Below, piece after piece: positions 53,236 through 61,561 of a stretch of DNA of 64,000 nucleotides. This DNA comes from Streptomyces sp. CB01373. Lineage in GTDB: Bacteria > Actinomycetota > Actinomycetes > Streptomycetales > Streptomycetaceae. The stretch is from positions 1 to 64,000 of the forward strand of contig NZ_NNBK01000017.1 in assembly GCF_002803075.1 (NCBI RefSeq), in the 5' to 3' direction. The notes under the pieces were generated by a model. That model did not search any database. It saw only the letters and a program-made list of their open reading frames with translations, and had not been told where the DNA came from. The translations under genes were made by a program, and so were the position numbers. The number at the start of each line of letters is the position of its first letter. Positions within the stretch are counted from its first letter, which is position 1.

Positions 53236-53961
53236 ATGCCGCAGGTCACCAACTCACGACGTGAGGCGATCACGCTCACGTCCACCCTTGCCGCTTCGGG
53301 CAAGGGGACCGCCCGCGACCTTCCGGAGGGCGGCCGATCGCCGCAGACCGCGCCACTCGACGAGGGTCGCCTCAACATGGCCCGTCTCGACCGGTCCCTG
53401 ACCATCCAGCAGGCCAGTGAGGGCTTCTTCTGGCAGTTCGGAGGCTCGTCCGCGGACCTGTGCGGCCGGACCTTCAGCGATCTCGTCCACCCCAGTGTCC
53501 AGCAGCCGCTGATGCGGCAGTTCACCGGTCTGATCGAAGGCCGGCGTGACCGCTTCGCCACCGACGTCATCGCGGTGGGACGGGACGACGCCACGTTCAC
53601 CGCCCCGTTGACGGCCCTCATGGTGCGCGGCGGTCTCCCGGACGAGTCCTCGATCCTGGTCATGATGCCCAGCGCGCAGAACGACCCGGCCGACTCGGAG
53701 GTCGTCGGCGGACGCGGCAAGAAGCTCCTGAGCCAGATCGACGCCCGGATCCTCGAAGGCATAGCCTCCGGACTCTCCACGATCCCGCTCGCCTCACGGC
53801 TGCACCTGAGCCGGCAGGGCATCGAGTATCACGTGACCTGTCTGCTGCGGAAACTCCGGGTGCCCAACCGGGCGGCGCTGGTGTCCCGCGCGTACTCCAT
53901 GGGCGTGCTGAAAGTCGGCGTCTGGCCGCCGAAGGTGGTCCCGGACTTCATCAAGGACTGA
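53236..53961 (+). CDS. PAS-LuxR regulator (PimM/FscRI/NysRIV-like)
   Basis: A 241-residue activator. An N-terminal extension precedes a PAS-fold domain (about 50-135: 'NMARLDRSLTIQQASEGFFW', 'LCGRTFSDLVHPSVQQPLMR'). A LuxR helix-turn-helix follows at about 180-230 ('IDARILEGIASGLSTIPLAS', 'LHLSRQGIEYHVTCLLRKLR'). It ends 'WPPKVVPDFIKD', like PimM homologues. Such proteins activate polyene PKS and accessory genes by binding CTVGGGAWWTCCCBAG boxes. The chosen ATG has AAGGG upstream and gives a protein somewhat longer than PimM. It is separated from the LAL genes by 562 bases and followed by a strong terminator. Confidence 0.87.
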   Translation: MPQVTNSRREAITLTSTLAASGKGTARDLPEGGRSPQTAPLDEGRLNMARLDRSLTIQQASEGFFWQFGGSSADLCGRTFSDLVHPSVQQPLMRQFTGLIEGRRDRFATDVIAVGRDDATFTAPLTALMVRGGLPDESSILVMMPSAQNDPADSEVVGGRGKKLLSQIDARILEGIASGLSTIPLASRLHLSRQGIEYHVTCLLRKLRVPNRAALVSRAYSMGVLKVGVWPPKVVPDFIKD

Positions 53962-53973
53962 CGCCACGGAACA

Positions 53974-54011
53974 CACCGGCGGCCGGCCAGGCTCAGGCCC
54001 GGCCGCCGGTG
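53974..54011 (+). terminator. terminator after PAS-LuxR gene
   Basis: CACCGGCGGCCGG (53974-53986) and CCGGCCGCCGGTG (53999-54011) form a perfect 13-bp stem with a 12-base loop, starting 13 bases after the stop codon. Confidence 0.75.
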
Positions 54012-54203
54012 CGGGTCTCGCACGAGCCGTCCGCCGAACCGGACGGCTCGTATCAAGTAGTGAAGGCATCCACCGTCAACTCGCAGGATTTCGGATTCAG
54101 TTGTTGACGTCGGCCGGTGGTGGGGATACAACCCGGAGAGAGCGCTCTCACGTCTGCTACCGCTCCACCCCCACGCACGCCGAACCGGCTTGAGGAGACC
54201 TGT

Positions 54204-55559
54204 ATGCAGCCCTTCTCCGGCGTACTCACCCGCAGACCGGCGACCACCGCCCGTGCCCGTACGGCACTCGGCCTGGTCGTCGTCCTGCTCGCCGCCTGCT
54301 TCGCCGCTCTGACACCGTCGTCCGCGCACGCCGCGGACCAACTGCTCTCCCAGGGGCGGCCCGCCGTGGCGTCCTCGGTCGAGAACGACACCTTCCCGGC
54401 CTCCGCCGCGGTCGACGGCAACACCGGCACCCGCTGGTCCTCCGCCTTTTCCGACCCGCAGTGGCTCCGGGTGGACCTCGGATCCGTCCAGCAACTGACC
54501 CGCGTCACCCTCAACTGGGAGGCCGCGTACGCCAAGTCCTTCCAGATCCAGACGTCCAGCGACGCGAACACCTGGACCACCGTCTACTCCACCACCAACG
54601 CCACCGGCGGCACCCAGAACCTCGCCGTCACCGGCAGCGGCCGCTATGTGCGCGTCTACGGAACCGCGCGAGCCACCCCCTACGGCTACTCCCTGTGGGA
54701 GTTCCAGGTCTACGGACCCGGCGGCACCACCACGCCGCCGGACGACTTCTGGGGCGGCACCAGTGACATTCCCGCCGCGAAGAACGCCGTCGAGGTGAAG
54801 ATCCTCAACCGCACCAACGGCAAGTACCCCGACAGCCAGGTGTACTGGAGCTTCAACGGCCAGGTCCACTCCATCGCCGAGCAGCCCTACCTCGACATGC
54901 CGGCGAACTCGGCGGGCCGCATGTACTTCTACCTCGGCTCGCCCAACAGCCCCTACTACGACTTCATCGAGTTCACCGTCGGCAACAACGTCTTCAACGG
55001 CAACACGACCCGCGTCGACGCCTTCGGACTGAAGCTCGCCATGCGCCTGCACTCCAAGGACGGCTACGACGTGGAGGTCGGCGAGAACCGGCAGACCTTC
55101 GCCGAGGACCGCGCCACCACCTTCCAGCGGTTCACCAGCGCGGTTCCCGACCAGTTCAAGGTGCTGGCCCAGACCCAGGCCCCCTACCGGATCATCGCCC
55201 CCGGCAGCGACCCCAGCTTCCGCGCGGGCGGCGCGAACGCCAACTACTTCACGTCCTACGCCCAGTCGGTCGGCGTGAACGCGGCCACCTCCGACATCTT
55301 CGGCTGCGCCGCCTCCCTGGCCGGCAACCCCGACATGTGCGCCGCCCTGAACCGGCATGTCGCCACACTCCCGGCCGCCCAGCAGTCCGACCCGGCCCAG
55401 TACTACAAGGCGGCACCGGCCAACTACTACGCCAAGTTCTGGCACGACAACGCTATCAACCGGCTCGCCTACGGCTTCCCCTACGACGACGTGGCGGGCC
55501 AGTCCTCGTTCATCTCCCACGGCAACCCGCAGTGGCTACTGGTGGCCGTCGGCTGGTGA
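54204..55559 (+). CDS. secreted GH64 beta-1,3-glucanase with discoidin-type domain
   Basis: A 451-residue exported protein. A signal peptide of about 45 residues ('ALGLVVVLLAACFAALTPSS', cleavage after AHA) precedes an F5/8-type (CBM32-like) carbohydrate-binding domain (about 48-172: 'GRPAVASSVENDTFPASAAV', 'RVDLGSVQQLTRVTLNWE'). A GH64 catalytic domain follows ('VEVKILNRTNGKYPDSQVYW', 'MYFYLGSPNSPYYDFIEFTV', 'RVDAFGLKLAMRLHSKDGYD', 'FWHDNAINRLAYGFPYDDVA'). GH64 enzymes cut beta-1,3-glucan of fungal walls into laminaripentaose. TGAGGAGACC gives a good ribosome-binding site. It is monocistronic, with a strong terminator, next to antifungal-type regulators. Confidence 0.85.
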   Translation: MQPFSGVLTRRPATTARARTALGLVVVLLAACFAALTPSSAHAADQLLSQGRPAVASSVENDTFPASAAVDGNTGTRWSSAFSDPQWLRVDLGSVQQLTRVTLNWEAAYAKSFQIQTSSDANTWTTVYSTTNATGGTQNLAVTGSGRYVRVYGTARATPYGYSLWEFQVYGPGGTTTPPDDFWGGTSDIPAAKNAVEVKILNRTNGKYPDSQVYWSFNGQVHSIAEQPYLDMPANSAGRMYFYLGSPNSPYYDFIEFTVGNNVFNGNTTRVDAFGLKLAMRLHSKDGYDVEVGENRQTFAEDRATTFQRFTSAVPDQFKVLAQTQAPYRIIAPGSDPSFRAGGANANYFTSYAQSVGVNAATSDIFGCAASLAGNPDMCAALNRHVATLPAAQQSDPAQYYKAAPANYYAKFWHDNAINRLAYGFPYDDVAGQSSFISHGNPQWLLVAVGW

Positions 55560-55567
55560 CCGACCAC

Positions 55568-55617
55568 GAGAGGGTGCCCCGGGGCCGCGCTGACAGTCGG
55601 CCCCGGGGCACCCTCTC
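55568..55617 (+). terminator. 20-bp perfect terminator hairpin
   Basis: The arms at 55568-55587 and 55598-55617 pair without mismatch around a ten-base loop, starting nine bases after the glucanase stop. It is a very stable rho-independent-like structure without a T-tract. Confidence 0.85.
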
Positions 55618-55653
55618 CTCGCGTACGCGCCCGGAGCGGAAACCAGCGCTTCT

Positions 55654-55785
55654 CTACTCAAGCAGCGGCTGGTCAGCAAGCTCGCCGTTCCCTGGGCACC
55701 TCACGGCAACGGCCCATTCGCGAGCGAGCAGGACCGCATCGAAGCGCTCCGCGCTCTGCTCGTCCACCAGACACAGCGAAATCAT
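55654..55785 (-). CDS. very short hypothetical protein, perhaps a gene tail
   Basis: A 43-codon ATG frame, 'LVDEQSAERFDAVLLAREWA' and 'VAVRCPGNGELADQPLLE', with good codon bias but no clear ribosome-binding site. The family is not recognised. It may be the 3' end of a lost gene. It sits between the glucanase terminator and the DUF6584 gene. Confidence 0.3.
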   Translation of the reverse strand: MISLCLVDEQSAERFDAVLLAREWAVAVRCPGNGELADQPLLE

Positions 55786-55876
55786 TCCACTTGTCGCCGG
55801 GGTGTTCTGGTCACGGCAGTTCTCGACAGTCTCACCGAACCTCGAGCGGCGCTCCCACAGGCACCAGCGATCTGAG

Positions 55877-56383
55877 TCAGTCGAAGAGGGCAATGAGTCC
55901 GTTTACCCAGATCGCGAGGAACGCAAGGGCCGCCACCAGGCATCCGGCCCCTGCCAGGAAGCCGGCGAAGGCGCCTTTCCTGCGGTCCGCCTTCTCGCCG
56001 GATGGCACCGTGTCCCAGTCGACGGGGTGTCCCATGACATCGGAGCAGGCTGCTCGTACTGCTGTCAGTTGCTCTCTGGCAAAGGTTGTGCGGGCAAGGG
56101 ACTCCGGGCCCTGCCAGGCAAGTGCCCGCAGCCGCCGCGGAGCTGTGTGGTATCTGGCCTCGAAGGCGGAGGTCTCAGCTGCGTCCCTGTCGTGTTCGAG
56201 GTACATCCAGCGGCCTGCTTCTGCGGGGTCTCCGTACAGGCGGTACACCTCGGCCAGGCGTCGGCGAAGCATCAGGTCGTTCGGAAACGAAGACACCAGG
56301 CCGCGCAGGCGCTGGCGCGCGACGGGGACCCGGCCAGCGGCCAGGTCTGCATCGACTCGGGTCAGGGTGTCTCTGAGAGGCAT
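55877..56383 (-). CDS. DUF6584-family protein
   Basis: A 168-residue protein matching the Streptomyces DUF6584 family in its opening 'LTRVDADLAAGRVPVARQRL' and core 'YRLYGDPAEAGRWMYLEHD', with 'EARYHTAPRRLRALAWQGPE' following. The N-terminal part is a TPR-like helical module. A C-terminal transmembrane segment ('FAGFLAGAGCLVAALAFLAI') anchors it in the membrane. The function is unknown. The start at 56383 was chosen at the conserved family N-terminus; upstream codons in the same frame do not look coding. Confidence 0.8.
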   Translation of the reverse strand: MPLRDTLTRVDADLAAGRVPVARQRLRGLVSSFPNDLMLRRRLAEVYRLYGDPAEAGRWMYLEHDRDAAETSAFEARYHTAPRRLRALAWQGPESLARTTFAREQLTAVRAACSDVMGHPVDWDTVPSGEKADRRKGAFAGFLAGAGCLVAALAFLAIWVNGLIALFD

Positions 56384-56673
56384 GAACGCATGATCGGGTA
56401 CCGCAGTGACCACCGTCGACCTGGTTTTGTCGCTCAGTACTCGCTCGCCCCCAAGGTTGAGGGGTGCGGGCCGGCAGTTTGCCTGCTGGTCGGTCAGCAG
56501 GTGACCGGTCGGGCGAGCACCAGCCAACTCCTCGATCAGTCCGCCGAGATGTGCACGGGATAGGCCGCAGAAGGCAGGATGAGACAAGGCCGCACGGGCC
56601 CAGGCTGACGTCACAGTCCTCCCAACCCGTACGGCCGTCGTCGCCTCACGGGTGGTGGTCTGCCTGACAGTGG

Positions 56674-57525
56674 CTACTCGACGGGCTCGGCGATCAGTGC
56701 CGTGGCCACAGAGCGGAAGCCGAGTCGGGCATAGATCCGGGCGACGTCATGGTCGCCCGCGGACAAGAAGACGGTCTCGATGCCTCGCGACCGGGCGTCG
56801 GCCACCAGCACTGCGGTGACCGCGTGCGCAAGACCCTGACGGCGCGCGGTCGGCAAAGTTCCCACCCCGACGATCTCGGTGACCGCTCCGACCGGCTGGT
56901 GCTGACCGGCGCACAGCGCCATGCTGTCCTCCATCGCGGCGGCAACGCACGTCAGGCCGGCCAGAATGCGTGCCATCGCGCGTCCCACCGACCCGTCACC
57001 GGCACGGCCGCGCACCGCCTCGCCGAGTTCCGTCAGGCCGGCTGCACCGCCACCGGTGCCAGGCTCGGCGAAAGCCAGGTGAGGAAGGGCCAGCGCGCTC
57101 GGCAGCACGGGATCGTCCGGCCCGACGGTCCGAACCGCCACACCGTCGGCCACCTCGGGCACGGTGGGAGTCGGTACGTCCGGGCCGAGCACCATCAAGG
57201 GGTGCTCGTGTACCGCAAGTCCTGCCTGCTCGACCGCGGCCCGCAGCGCGGGCGCGGTCTCGGCGACCCACTCGAAACTCTCCGGGATGCCCAGTTCCCG
57301 CTGCCGGGCTCGGACCCTGTTCACTTCGGCGGCACTCACCGCTCCGGACCATCCCAGGGTCGGACGTGCATAGAAGGGCCAGCCCTGCCCCTCTCGTATG
57401 AACAGCGTCAGCGGCCCGAAGTCTTCGACTCGGGCGCCGGAACGGGGAACCGCGTCGTAGTACTGCTCGAGCCGGTTCAGCAGCTCACGGCGATCAACAA
57501 GATCCACAGACGTCACGCCGAGCAT
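56674..57525 (-). CDS. GNAT-family N-acetyltransferase
   Basis: A 283-residue acetyltransferase with a divergent N-terminal domain and a C-terminal GNAT core. 'AVTEIVGVGTLPTARRQGLA' plus 'HAVTAVLVADARSRG' is motif A with the R-x-x-G-x-A loop; 'VFLSAGDHDVARIYARLGFR' is motif B. Such two-domain proteins often act on antibiotics, peptides or small amines, but no specific substrate is indicated. It is cytosolic. It lies alone on the minus strand, with 80 bases before the membrane partner of the sigma factor. Confidence 0.85.
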   Translation of the reverse strand: MLGVTSVDLVDRRELLNRLEQYYDAVPRSGARVEDFGPLTLFIREGQGWPFYARPTLGWSGAVSAAEVNRVRARQRELGIPESFEWVAETAPALRAAVEQAGLAVHEHPLMVLGPDVPTPTVPEVADGVAVRTVGPDDPVLPSALALPHLAFAEPGTGGGAAGLTELGEAVRGRAGDGSVGRAMARILAGLTCVAAAMEDSMALCAGQHQPVGAVTEIVGVGTLPTARRQGLAHAVTAVLVADARSRGIETVFLSAGDHDVARIYARLGFRSVATALIAEPVE

Positions 57526-57605
57526 CCAAGCAGGAGCTCGGGAGCCGCTGCCACCGTATTACGTCCTGTCACGGCCGGCTCCCGGTGAAGCGACGAACCA
57601 AGTCG

Positions 57606-58109
57606 TCAGCGAGGAGTCGCCGCCCCGGGTGTGGGAATGGCCCGGGACCGCTCCGGGGTGGCCGGAATCGTGCGGGCCGGGCCGGGTCCGGCCGTTCTGC
57701 GCGTGCCGGTCTCCACGGTGCGGCTCGGCGTGCTGGCGGTCCTCCTGGTCGCGGCGTCCTCGCGGGGGCTGGGGGCGGCGGAGTCCGAGGGGCGAGCCGT
57801 CCGTGCCGTCGTGGGAGAGGGGGACGGTGTGGTCGCGGCGGGCGGTGGGGGCGGCGGCGCCAGGGGGACCGTGGGCGTGACGGGGGCGGAAGGGGCCGAC
57901 GGATGCAGCGGCAGTACCACGACGGCGACCGCCGCACAGGTCACGGCCGCTCCGGCCGCGGCCCGCAGCAGCCTGCGGCGGCCGGCCGCGCGGCGGATCG
58001 CCTCGTAGCGGCCCGGGGGCGGGCCGAGACGGTCGGCGGGAGGCCGCAGGATCACCGCGAGCGGGTCGTCGGGCGCGAACTCCGGGTCGTTGTCAAAGCG
58101 AGTGGTCAA
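57606..58109 (-). CDS. single-pass membrane protein coupled to sigma factor
   Basis: A 167-residue protein with a cytosolic N-terminus of about 45 residues, one transmembrane helix ('LLRAAAGAAVTCAAVAVVVL') and a long Pro/Thr/Arg-rich extracytoplasmic tail. A TTG at 58109 with AGGAG six bases upstream is the likely start; it overlaps the last 17 bases of the sigma-factor gene. The topology matches small sigma-associated membrane proteins in actinomycetes (compare the 4748-5062 gene). There is no zinc-binding anti-sigma motif. A role in sequestering the sigma factor is inferred from position. Confidence 0.65.
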   Translation of the reverse strand: MTTRFDNDPEFAPDDPLAVILRPPADRLGPPPGRYEAIRRAAGRRRLLRAAAGAAVTCAAVAVVVLPLHPSAPSAPVTPTVPLAPPPPPPAATTPSPSPTTARTARPSDSAAPSPREDAATRRTASTPSRTVETGTRRTAGPGPARTIPATPERSRAIPTPGAATPR

Positions 58110-58746
58110 GGCTTCTCCTGAGGTGGACGCGGAGCAGTTCTCGGGCCGCATGGAGGTCGGCTTTGACGGTTCCTTCCTTGCGTCCGGTCAGCACGGACAC
58201 CTCCCGGATCGGCATGTCAGCGTAGTAGTGGAGCAGGATCGGGACGCGCAGCCGTTCCGGCAGGGACTGCACGAGCAGGCGCACCGACGGGTCCGTCTGC
58301 TCGGAGTGCGGGCGGATGGCGGCCTCGGTGGTGGCGCGGCGCACGGCGCGGCGCTCGCGTTCCTGCTTGCGCCAGTGGTCGCGAACGATGTTGGCCGCGG
58401 TCACGTAGAGGAAGCCGTGCGGCTCCTCCACTGACGTCCAACGGGCCCAGAGCCGGGTGAACGCCTCGGAGGCGATCTCGTGGGCCGTCTCGTCGTCGTC
58501 GACGAGCCGGCGGCACCAGCCGGCGAGGCGCGGGTACAGGGCGGCGAACAGTTCGGCCGCTGCCTTGTCGCGGGACCGTTTCAACGCTCTCCAGGGTCGG
58601 GGTGCCGGTTCGGGCACGAGCGGGTGGGGGAGGGGGCTGCGGGTGGGCGGCTGCTCCTGAGGAAGGATGCCGGGCCGGCGGTGCAGTGTTCCGCCGGCCC
58701 GGCCGCTGTCGCCGTATCGGCCGTCGCCGTCAGCGGATGACGGCAC
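58093..58746 (-). CDS. ECF-type RNA polymerase sigma factor
   Basis: A 217-residue sigma factor with a Pro-rich N-terminal extension. Region 2 is 'LYPRLAGWCRRLVDDDETAH', then 'EIASEAFTRLWARW'. Region 4 is 'LPERLRVPILLHYYADMPIR', then 'VLTGRKEGTVKADLHAARE'. The GTG at 58746 overlaps the sortase stop by 17 bases, so translation is coupled to it; a later GTG at 58617 is an alternative. It is embedded between a sortase and a membrane protein, which suggests control of cell-surface display genes. Confidence 0.82.
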   Translation of the reverse strand: MPSSADGDGRYGDSGRAGGTLHRRPGILPQEQPPTRSPLPHPLVPEPAPRPWRALKRSRDKAAAELFAALYPRLAGWCRRLVDDDETAHEIASEAFTRLWARWTSVEEPHGFLYVTAANIVRDHWRKQERERRAVRRATTEAAIRPHSEQTDPSVRLLVQSLPERLRVPILLHYYADMPIREVSVLTGRKEGTVKADLHAARELLRVHLRRSLDHSL

Positions 58747-59368
58747 TGAGGACGGCGAACACGATCACGTTGTCGCGGTAGCCGTCACCGTCGCGCGGGC
58801 CGCCGCAGGTGATGAGCCGCAGCTCCGGGCGGTCCACGTTCCCGTAGACGTCGTCGGTCGGGAAGCGCGCCTTGGCCACCGTCCGGGTGGACGTGACGGC
58901 GAACCGCGCCTGTGTGCCGTTCTCCAGGCGGGCGACGATCGTCTCGCCGGTCCGCAGCCGGTCCAGGTGACGGAAGACTCCGTCGCCGTAGGGGCCGACC
59001 GTGACATGGCCGAGGACGACCGACGGCCCGAGCTGCCCCGGTGTGGGGGAGTTCCGGTACCAGCCCGCCCGGTCGTGTGCGGTGACCGGGGGCACCTGCA
59101 CGGTGCCGTCCTGTTCCAGCCCGAGGCTCAGCAGCGGGGTGTCGACCCCGATGGCCGGGATACGGAGCCGGACCGGGACGGAACGCGGCAGGGGGCGCGG
59201 GGAGCCGGTGGCATCCGGCGCGGCCGGCGTGGTGCCGGCCGTGTCCGGGGTGCCGCCGCGGGCGGTGGGGTGGGAGGTCACGGAGGCGTCCCTCCCCGCG
59301 CCGCCGCAGCCCGCGAGCAGTCCGGCCAGCGCCGCGGTGCCGAACGCGCGCCTGGAGAGCGGTGTCAT
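58730..59368 (-). CDS. sortase (actinobacterial class F-like), lipoprotein-type N-terminus
   Basis: A 212-residue transpeptidase that would cut a sorting signal and attach proteins to the cell envelope. The catalytic triad is visible: His121 ('VVLGHVTVG'), Cys188 ('LRLITCGGP') and Arg198 ('GYRDNVIV'). The N-terminus has Arg-Arg, a hydrophobic stretch and lipobox 'LAGC' (Cys21), so it may be lipid-anchored or Tat-exported rather than held by a transmembrane helix. It starts inside the stop of the anchor-like protein gene (ATGA), which is the natural substrate candidate. Confidence 0.87.
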   Translation of the reverse strand: MTPLSRRAFGTAALAGLLAGCGGAGRDASVTSHPTARGGTPDTAGTTPAAPDATGSPRPLPRSVPVRLRIPAIGVDTPLLSLGLEQDGTVQVPPVTAHDRAGWYRNSPTPGQLGPSVVLGHVTVGPYGDGVFRHLDRLRTGETIVARLENGTQARFAVTSTRTVAKARFPTDDVYGNVDRPELRLITCGGPRDGDGYRDNVIVFAVLSAVIR

Positions 59369-59727
59369 GCGCCGGTCGTCCGGCGCTTGCGGACGACGAG
59401 GACGGCCCCGCCGGCCACGACGAGCGCCATGCCGGCGCCGCCGCCGATCAGACCGTCCCGGGAGCCGGAGTCCTGGGCGGGGGTGGTGACACCGGTGTCG
59501 GGCGCGCCCGCGGGCACCGCGCGGACCTGGCCGCGGGCCGGGGCACGGGTCGGCTCGGCGGCCGGCGCGGCCGGCGCGGGCGTGGCGGCCCTGGTCGGGA
59601 CCGGGGAGGGGGTGGCGGCCCGGCTGGGGACCGGGGAGGGAGCGTCCCCGTCGGCGAAAGCGGGTGCGGTTCCCGCCAGCACGGCAGTGCAGGCGACTGC
59701 CGCGACGGTGAGGATGGTTCGGCGCAT
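59365..59727 (-). CDS. exported protein with sorting-signal-like C-terminus
   Basis: A 120-residue protein with a signal peptide (MRRTILTVAAVACTAVLAGT, then APAFA) and a Pro/Ala/Thr-rich middle with the repeat 'SPVP(S/T)RAATP'. The C-terminus has 'GAPDTGVTTP', a linker, a hydrophobic segment 'GGAGMALVVAGGAVLVVRKR' and a basic tail, as in wall-sorted proteins. The motif is APDTG rather than LPxTG and is further from the membrane segment than usual. It overlaps the sortase gene by four bases, so it is probably its dedicated substrate. Confidence 0.7.
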   Translation of the reverse strand: MRRTILTVAAVACTAVLAGTAPAFADGDAPSPVPSRAATPSPVPTRAATPAPAAPAAEPTRAPARGQVRAVPAGAPDTGVTTPAQDSGSRDGLIGGGAGMALVVAGGAVLVVRKRRTTGA

Positions 59728-59852
59728 CGATTCGCTCTCTTTCGTCGGCGCCCACCGGGTCGGCGGGCGGTTGCGGATCGAGCGGAGAGACGAGGCGGGG
59801 CGGGACCGGGTTGTAAAGAGATGGCAAAGGCGGGTTTCCGGGCGGTCGGAAG

Positions 59853-60127
59853 GTGATCGACGGGGCAGATCCGATCGGGCTGCGCCTGCTGTTGTCCGCC
59901 GCGTTCGTCCCGGTCTTCGCCGCGGCGACCGCGTACTTCGCGGTGTGGGCGGTGGACTCGGTCCCGGGGACAGCCCGGGACCGGGCCCGCTGACCACCAT
60001 CGCCGTCGTGTGCGGCGTGCTCACCCTTCTGGCGGCGATCGACCTGACGGTCGTCGCCCGCCGCGGCCGACGCAGGAACCCGGCACTTCGGTCCCTGCTC
60101 GATCTGCTCGACCTGGTTCAGGCGTGA
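59853..60127 (+). pseudogene. DUF6343-like small membrane protein, frameshifted
   Basis: From the GTG at 59853 the frame gives 'GLRLLLSAAFVPVFAAATAY' and 'FAVWAVDSVPGTARD', then stops. The neighbouring frame continues the pattern with 'LTTIAVVCGVLTLLAAIDLT' and 'VVARRGRRRNPALRSL' to 60127. Together they make the two-helix layout of Streptomyces DUF6343 proteins. A one-base shift around 59960-59990 breaks the gene; either a real pseudogene or a sequencing error in a G/C run. Confidence 0.55.
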
Positions 60128-60242
60128 ACGGGACTTCACCACGACAAGCCGCTGAGCTGCTCACCACGCGCCTCGCGGTGCTGATGCCGCCAAACCGCGC
60201 TGGCGGCGAGTGAGTCCCGGCGCGGCCGTGTGCGGGCGTGGG

Positions 60243-61430
60243 TCAGTGGTCCTCGTGGTGGTGGGTCCACGCCTTCTCGCGCAGGGCCGCGCTCGACAGT
60301 ACGTCCGCCGCCGTGCACGCCAGTGCGCCGGTCACGGCGACGAGGGTGTCGCGGGCCCGTGGGGAGGCGGCGGCCGCGGCGAACTCGGGGGTGTGGTCGG
60401 ACCCTTCGTCGGTGATGGCGACGAAGGGGTGGATGGCGGGCACGCGCGTGCTGACGTTGCCGATGTCCGACGAACCCAGGTAGACGCCGGGCACAGGCGG
60501 GGTCAGCGTGATCCCGGCCCGTGACAGGTGCTCGGCGAACCGCTCGGACAGCACGTCGCTGTCACGGAAGTGCTCGTAGCGGAGCGTCGTGCGTTCCATC
60601 TCGGCCCTGGTGTCCGTGGCCAGCGCGACGCCCTCGGCGCACGCGCGCAGCTGCCCGGTCAGGACCCGCAACGCACGGCTCGTCTCCGCGCGCAGGCCGA
60701 ACAGGCCCTCCGCGTACTCCGGGACGATGTTGGTGGCCGTGCCCCCGGCGGTGATGATGCCCTGGACATGGGAGGCTTCCGGCAGGCGCCGGCCCAGCGT
60801 GGTCAGGACGTTGAACAGCTCCACGAGCGCCAGGAGCGCGTCGATGCCTTCGGCCGGGCTGCCGGTGGGGTGCGCGGCGCGGCCGTGGAAGGCCACGCGG
60901 TACTGCACCGACGCGGTCAGCGGCGCCCGCGTCCAACTGCACACCCCCGGGTGGAACATCAGTGCGGCGTCGACGCCGTCGAACACACCGGCCTCCACCT
61001 CCACGACCTTTCCGCCGCCGCCCTCCTCGGCCGGGGAGCCCACCGCCATCACACACCCGGCCGAGCCGTCCAGCACCGTGTTCAGCGCGAGAGCCGCTCC
61101 CAGGCCGGCGGCCGCGATGAGGTTGTGCCCGCAGGCATGGCCGAGGCCGGGCAGGGCGTCGTACTCGAGCAGCAGCGCCACGGAGGGGTGGCCGTGACCC
61201 GTGCGGGCGGTGAACGCGGTCGGCATGTCGGCCACCCCGCGCTCCACCGCGAACCCGGCCCGTTCCAGCTCGCCCGTCAGCAGGGCGGCGGCCCGGTGCT
61301 CGGCGAAGGCGTACTCCGGTTCGGCGTGCAGGCTGAGGGCGACGTCCCACAGCAGGTCCGCCCGCTCGCCGACCGCCGCGCGAAGCCTGTCGTGGACGTC
61401 GGCGCTCACGTCGTCGGGCGTACGGGCCAC
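60243..61430 (-). CDS. M20-family metallopeptidase / amidohydrolase
   Basis: A 395-residue M20D-type amidohydrolase (AbgB/hippurate-hydrolase-like) that cleaves N-acyl or peptide bonds with two metal ions. Visible ligands and motifs are 'GLGHACGHN', 'SPAEEGGGGK' with the catalytic Glu pair, 'LMFHPG', and the dimerisation domain 'VAFHGRAAHPTGSPAEGIDA'. The late 'SSDIGNVSTRVPAIHPFVAI' follows. It is cytosolic. The GTG at 61430 has GAGGAG at good spacing. p-Aminobenzoyl-glutamate or aminoacyl substrates are possible. It stands alone. Confidence 0.87.
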   Translation of the reverse strand: MARTPDDVSADVHDRLRAAVGERADLLWDVALSLHAEPEYAFAEHRAAALLTGELERAGFAVERGVADMPTAFTARTGHGHPSVALLLEYDALPGLGHACGHNLIAAAGLGAALALNTVLDGSAGCVMAVGSPAEEGGGGKVVEVEAGVFDGVDAALMFHPGVCSWTRAPLTASVQYRVAFHGRAAHPTGSPAEGIDALLALVELFNVLTTLGRRLPEASHVQGIITAGGTATNIVPEYAEGLFGLRAETSRALRVLTGQLRACAEGVALATDTRAEMERTTLRYEHFRDSDVLSERFAEHLSRAGITLTPPVPGVYLGSSDIGNVSTRVPAIHPFVAITDEGSDHTPEFAAAAASPRARDTLVAVTGALACTAADVLSSAALREKAWTHHHEDH

Positions 61431-61561
61431 CTGATCTCCTCGGGGTGCGGGAGCCGGTCGTGAGGTGTCCACCGCCGGGTGCCACTCTCCCGGGCCGCGA
61501 CACCTCCGGGTTTCGACGACGCCACCGGTGCGACACGTGCGGTGAGCGGCGGGCGGACAAG

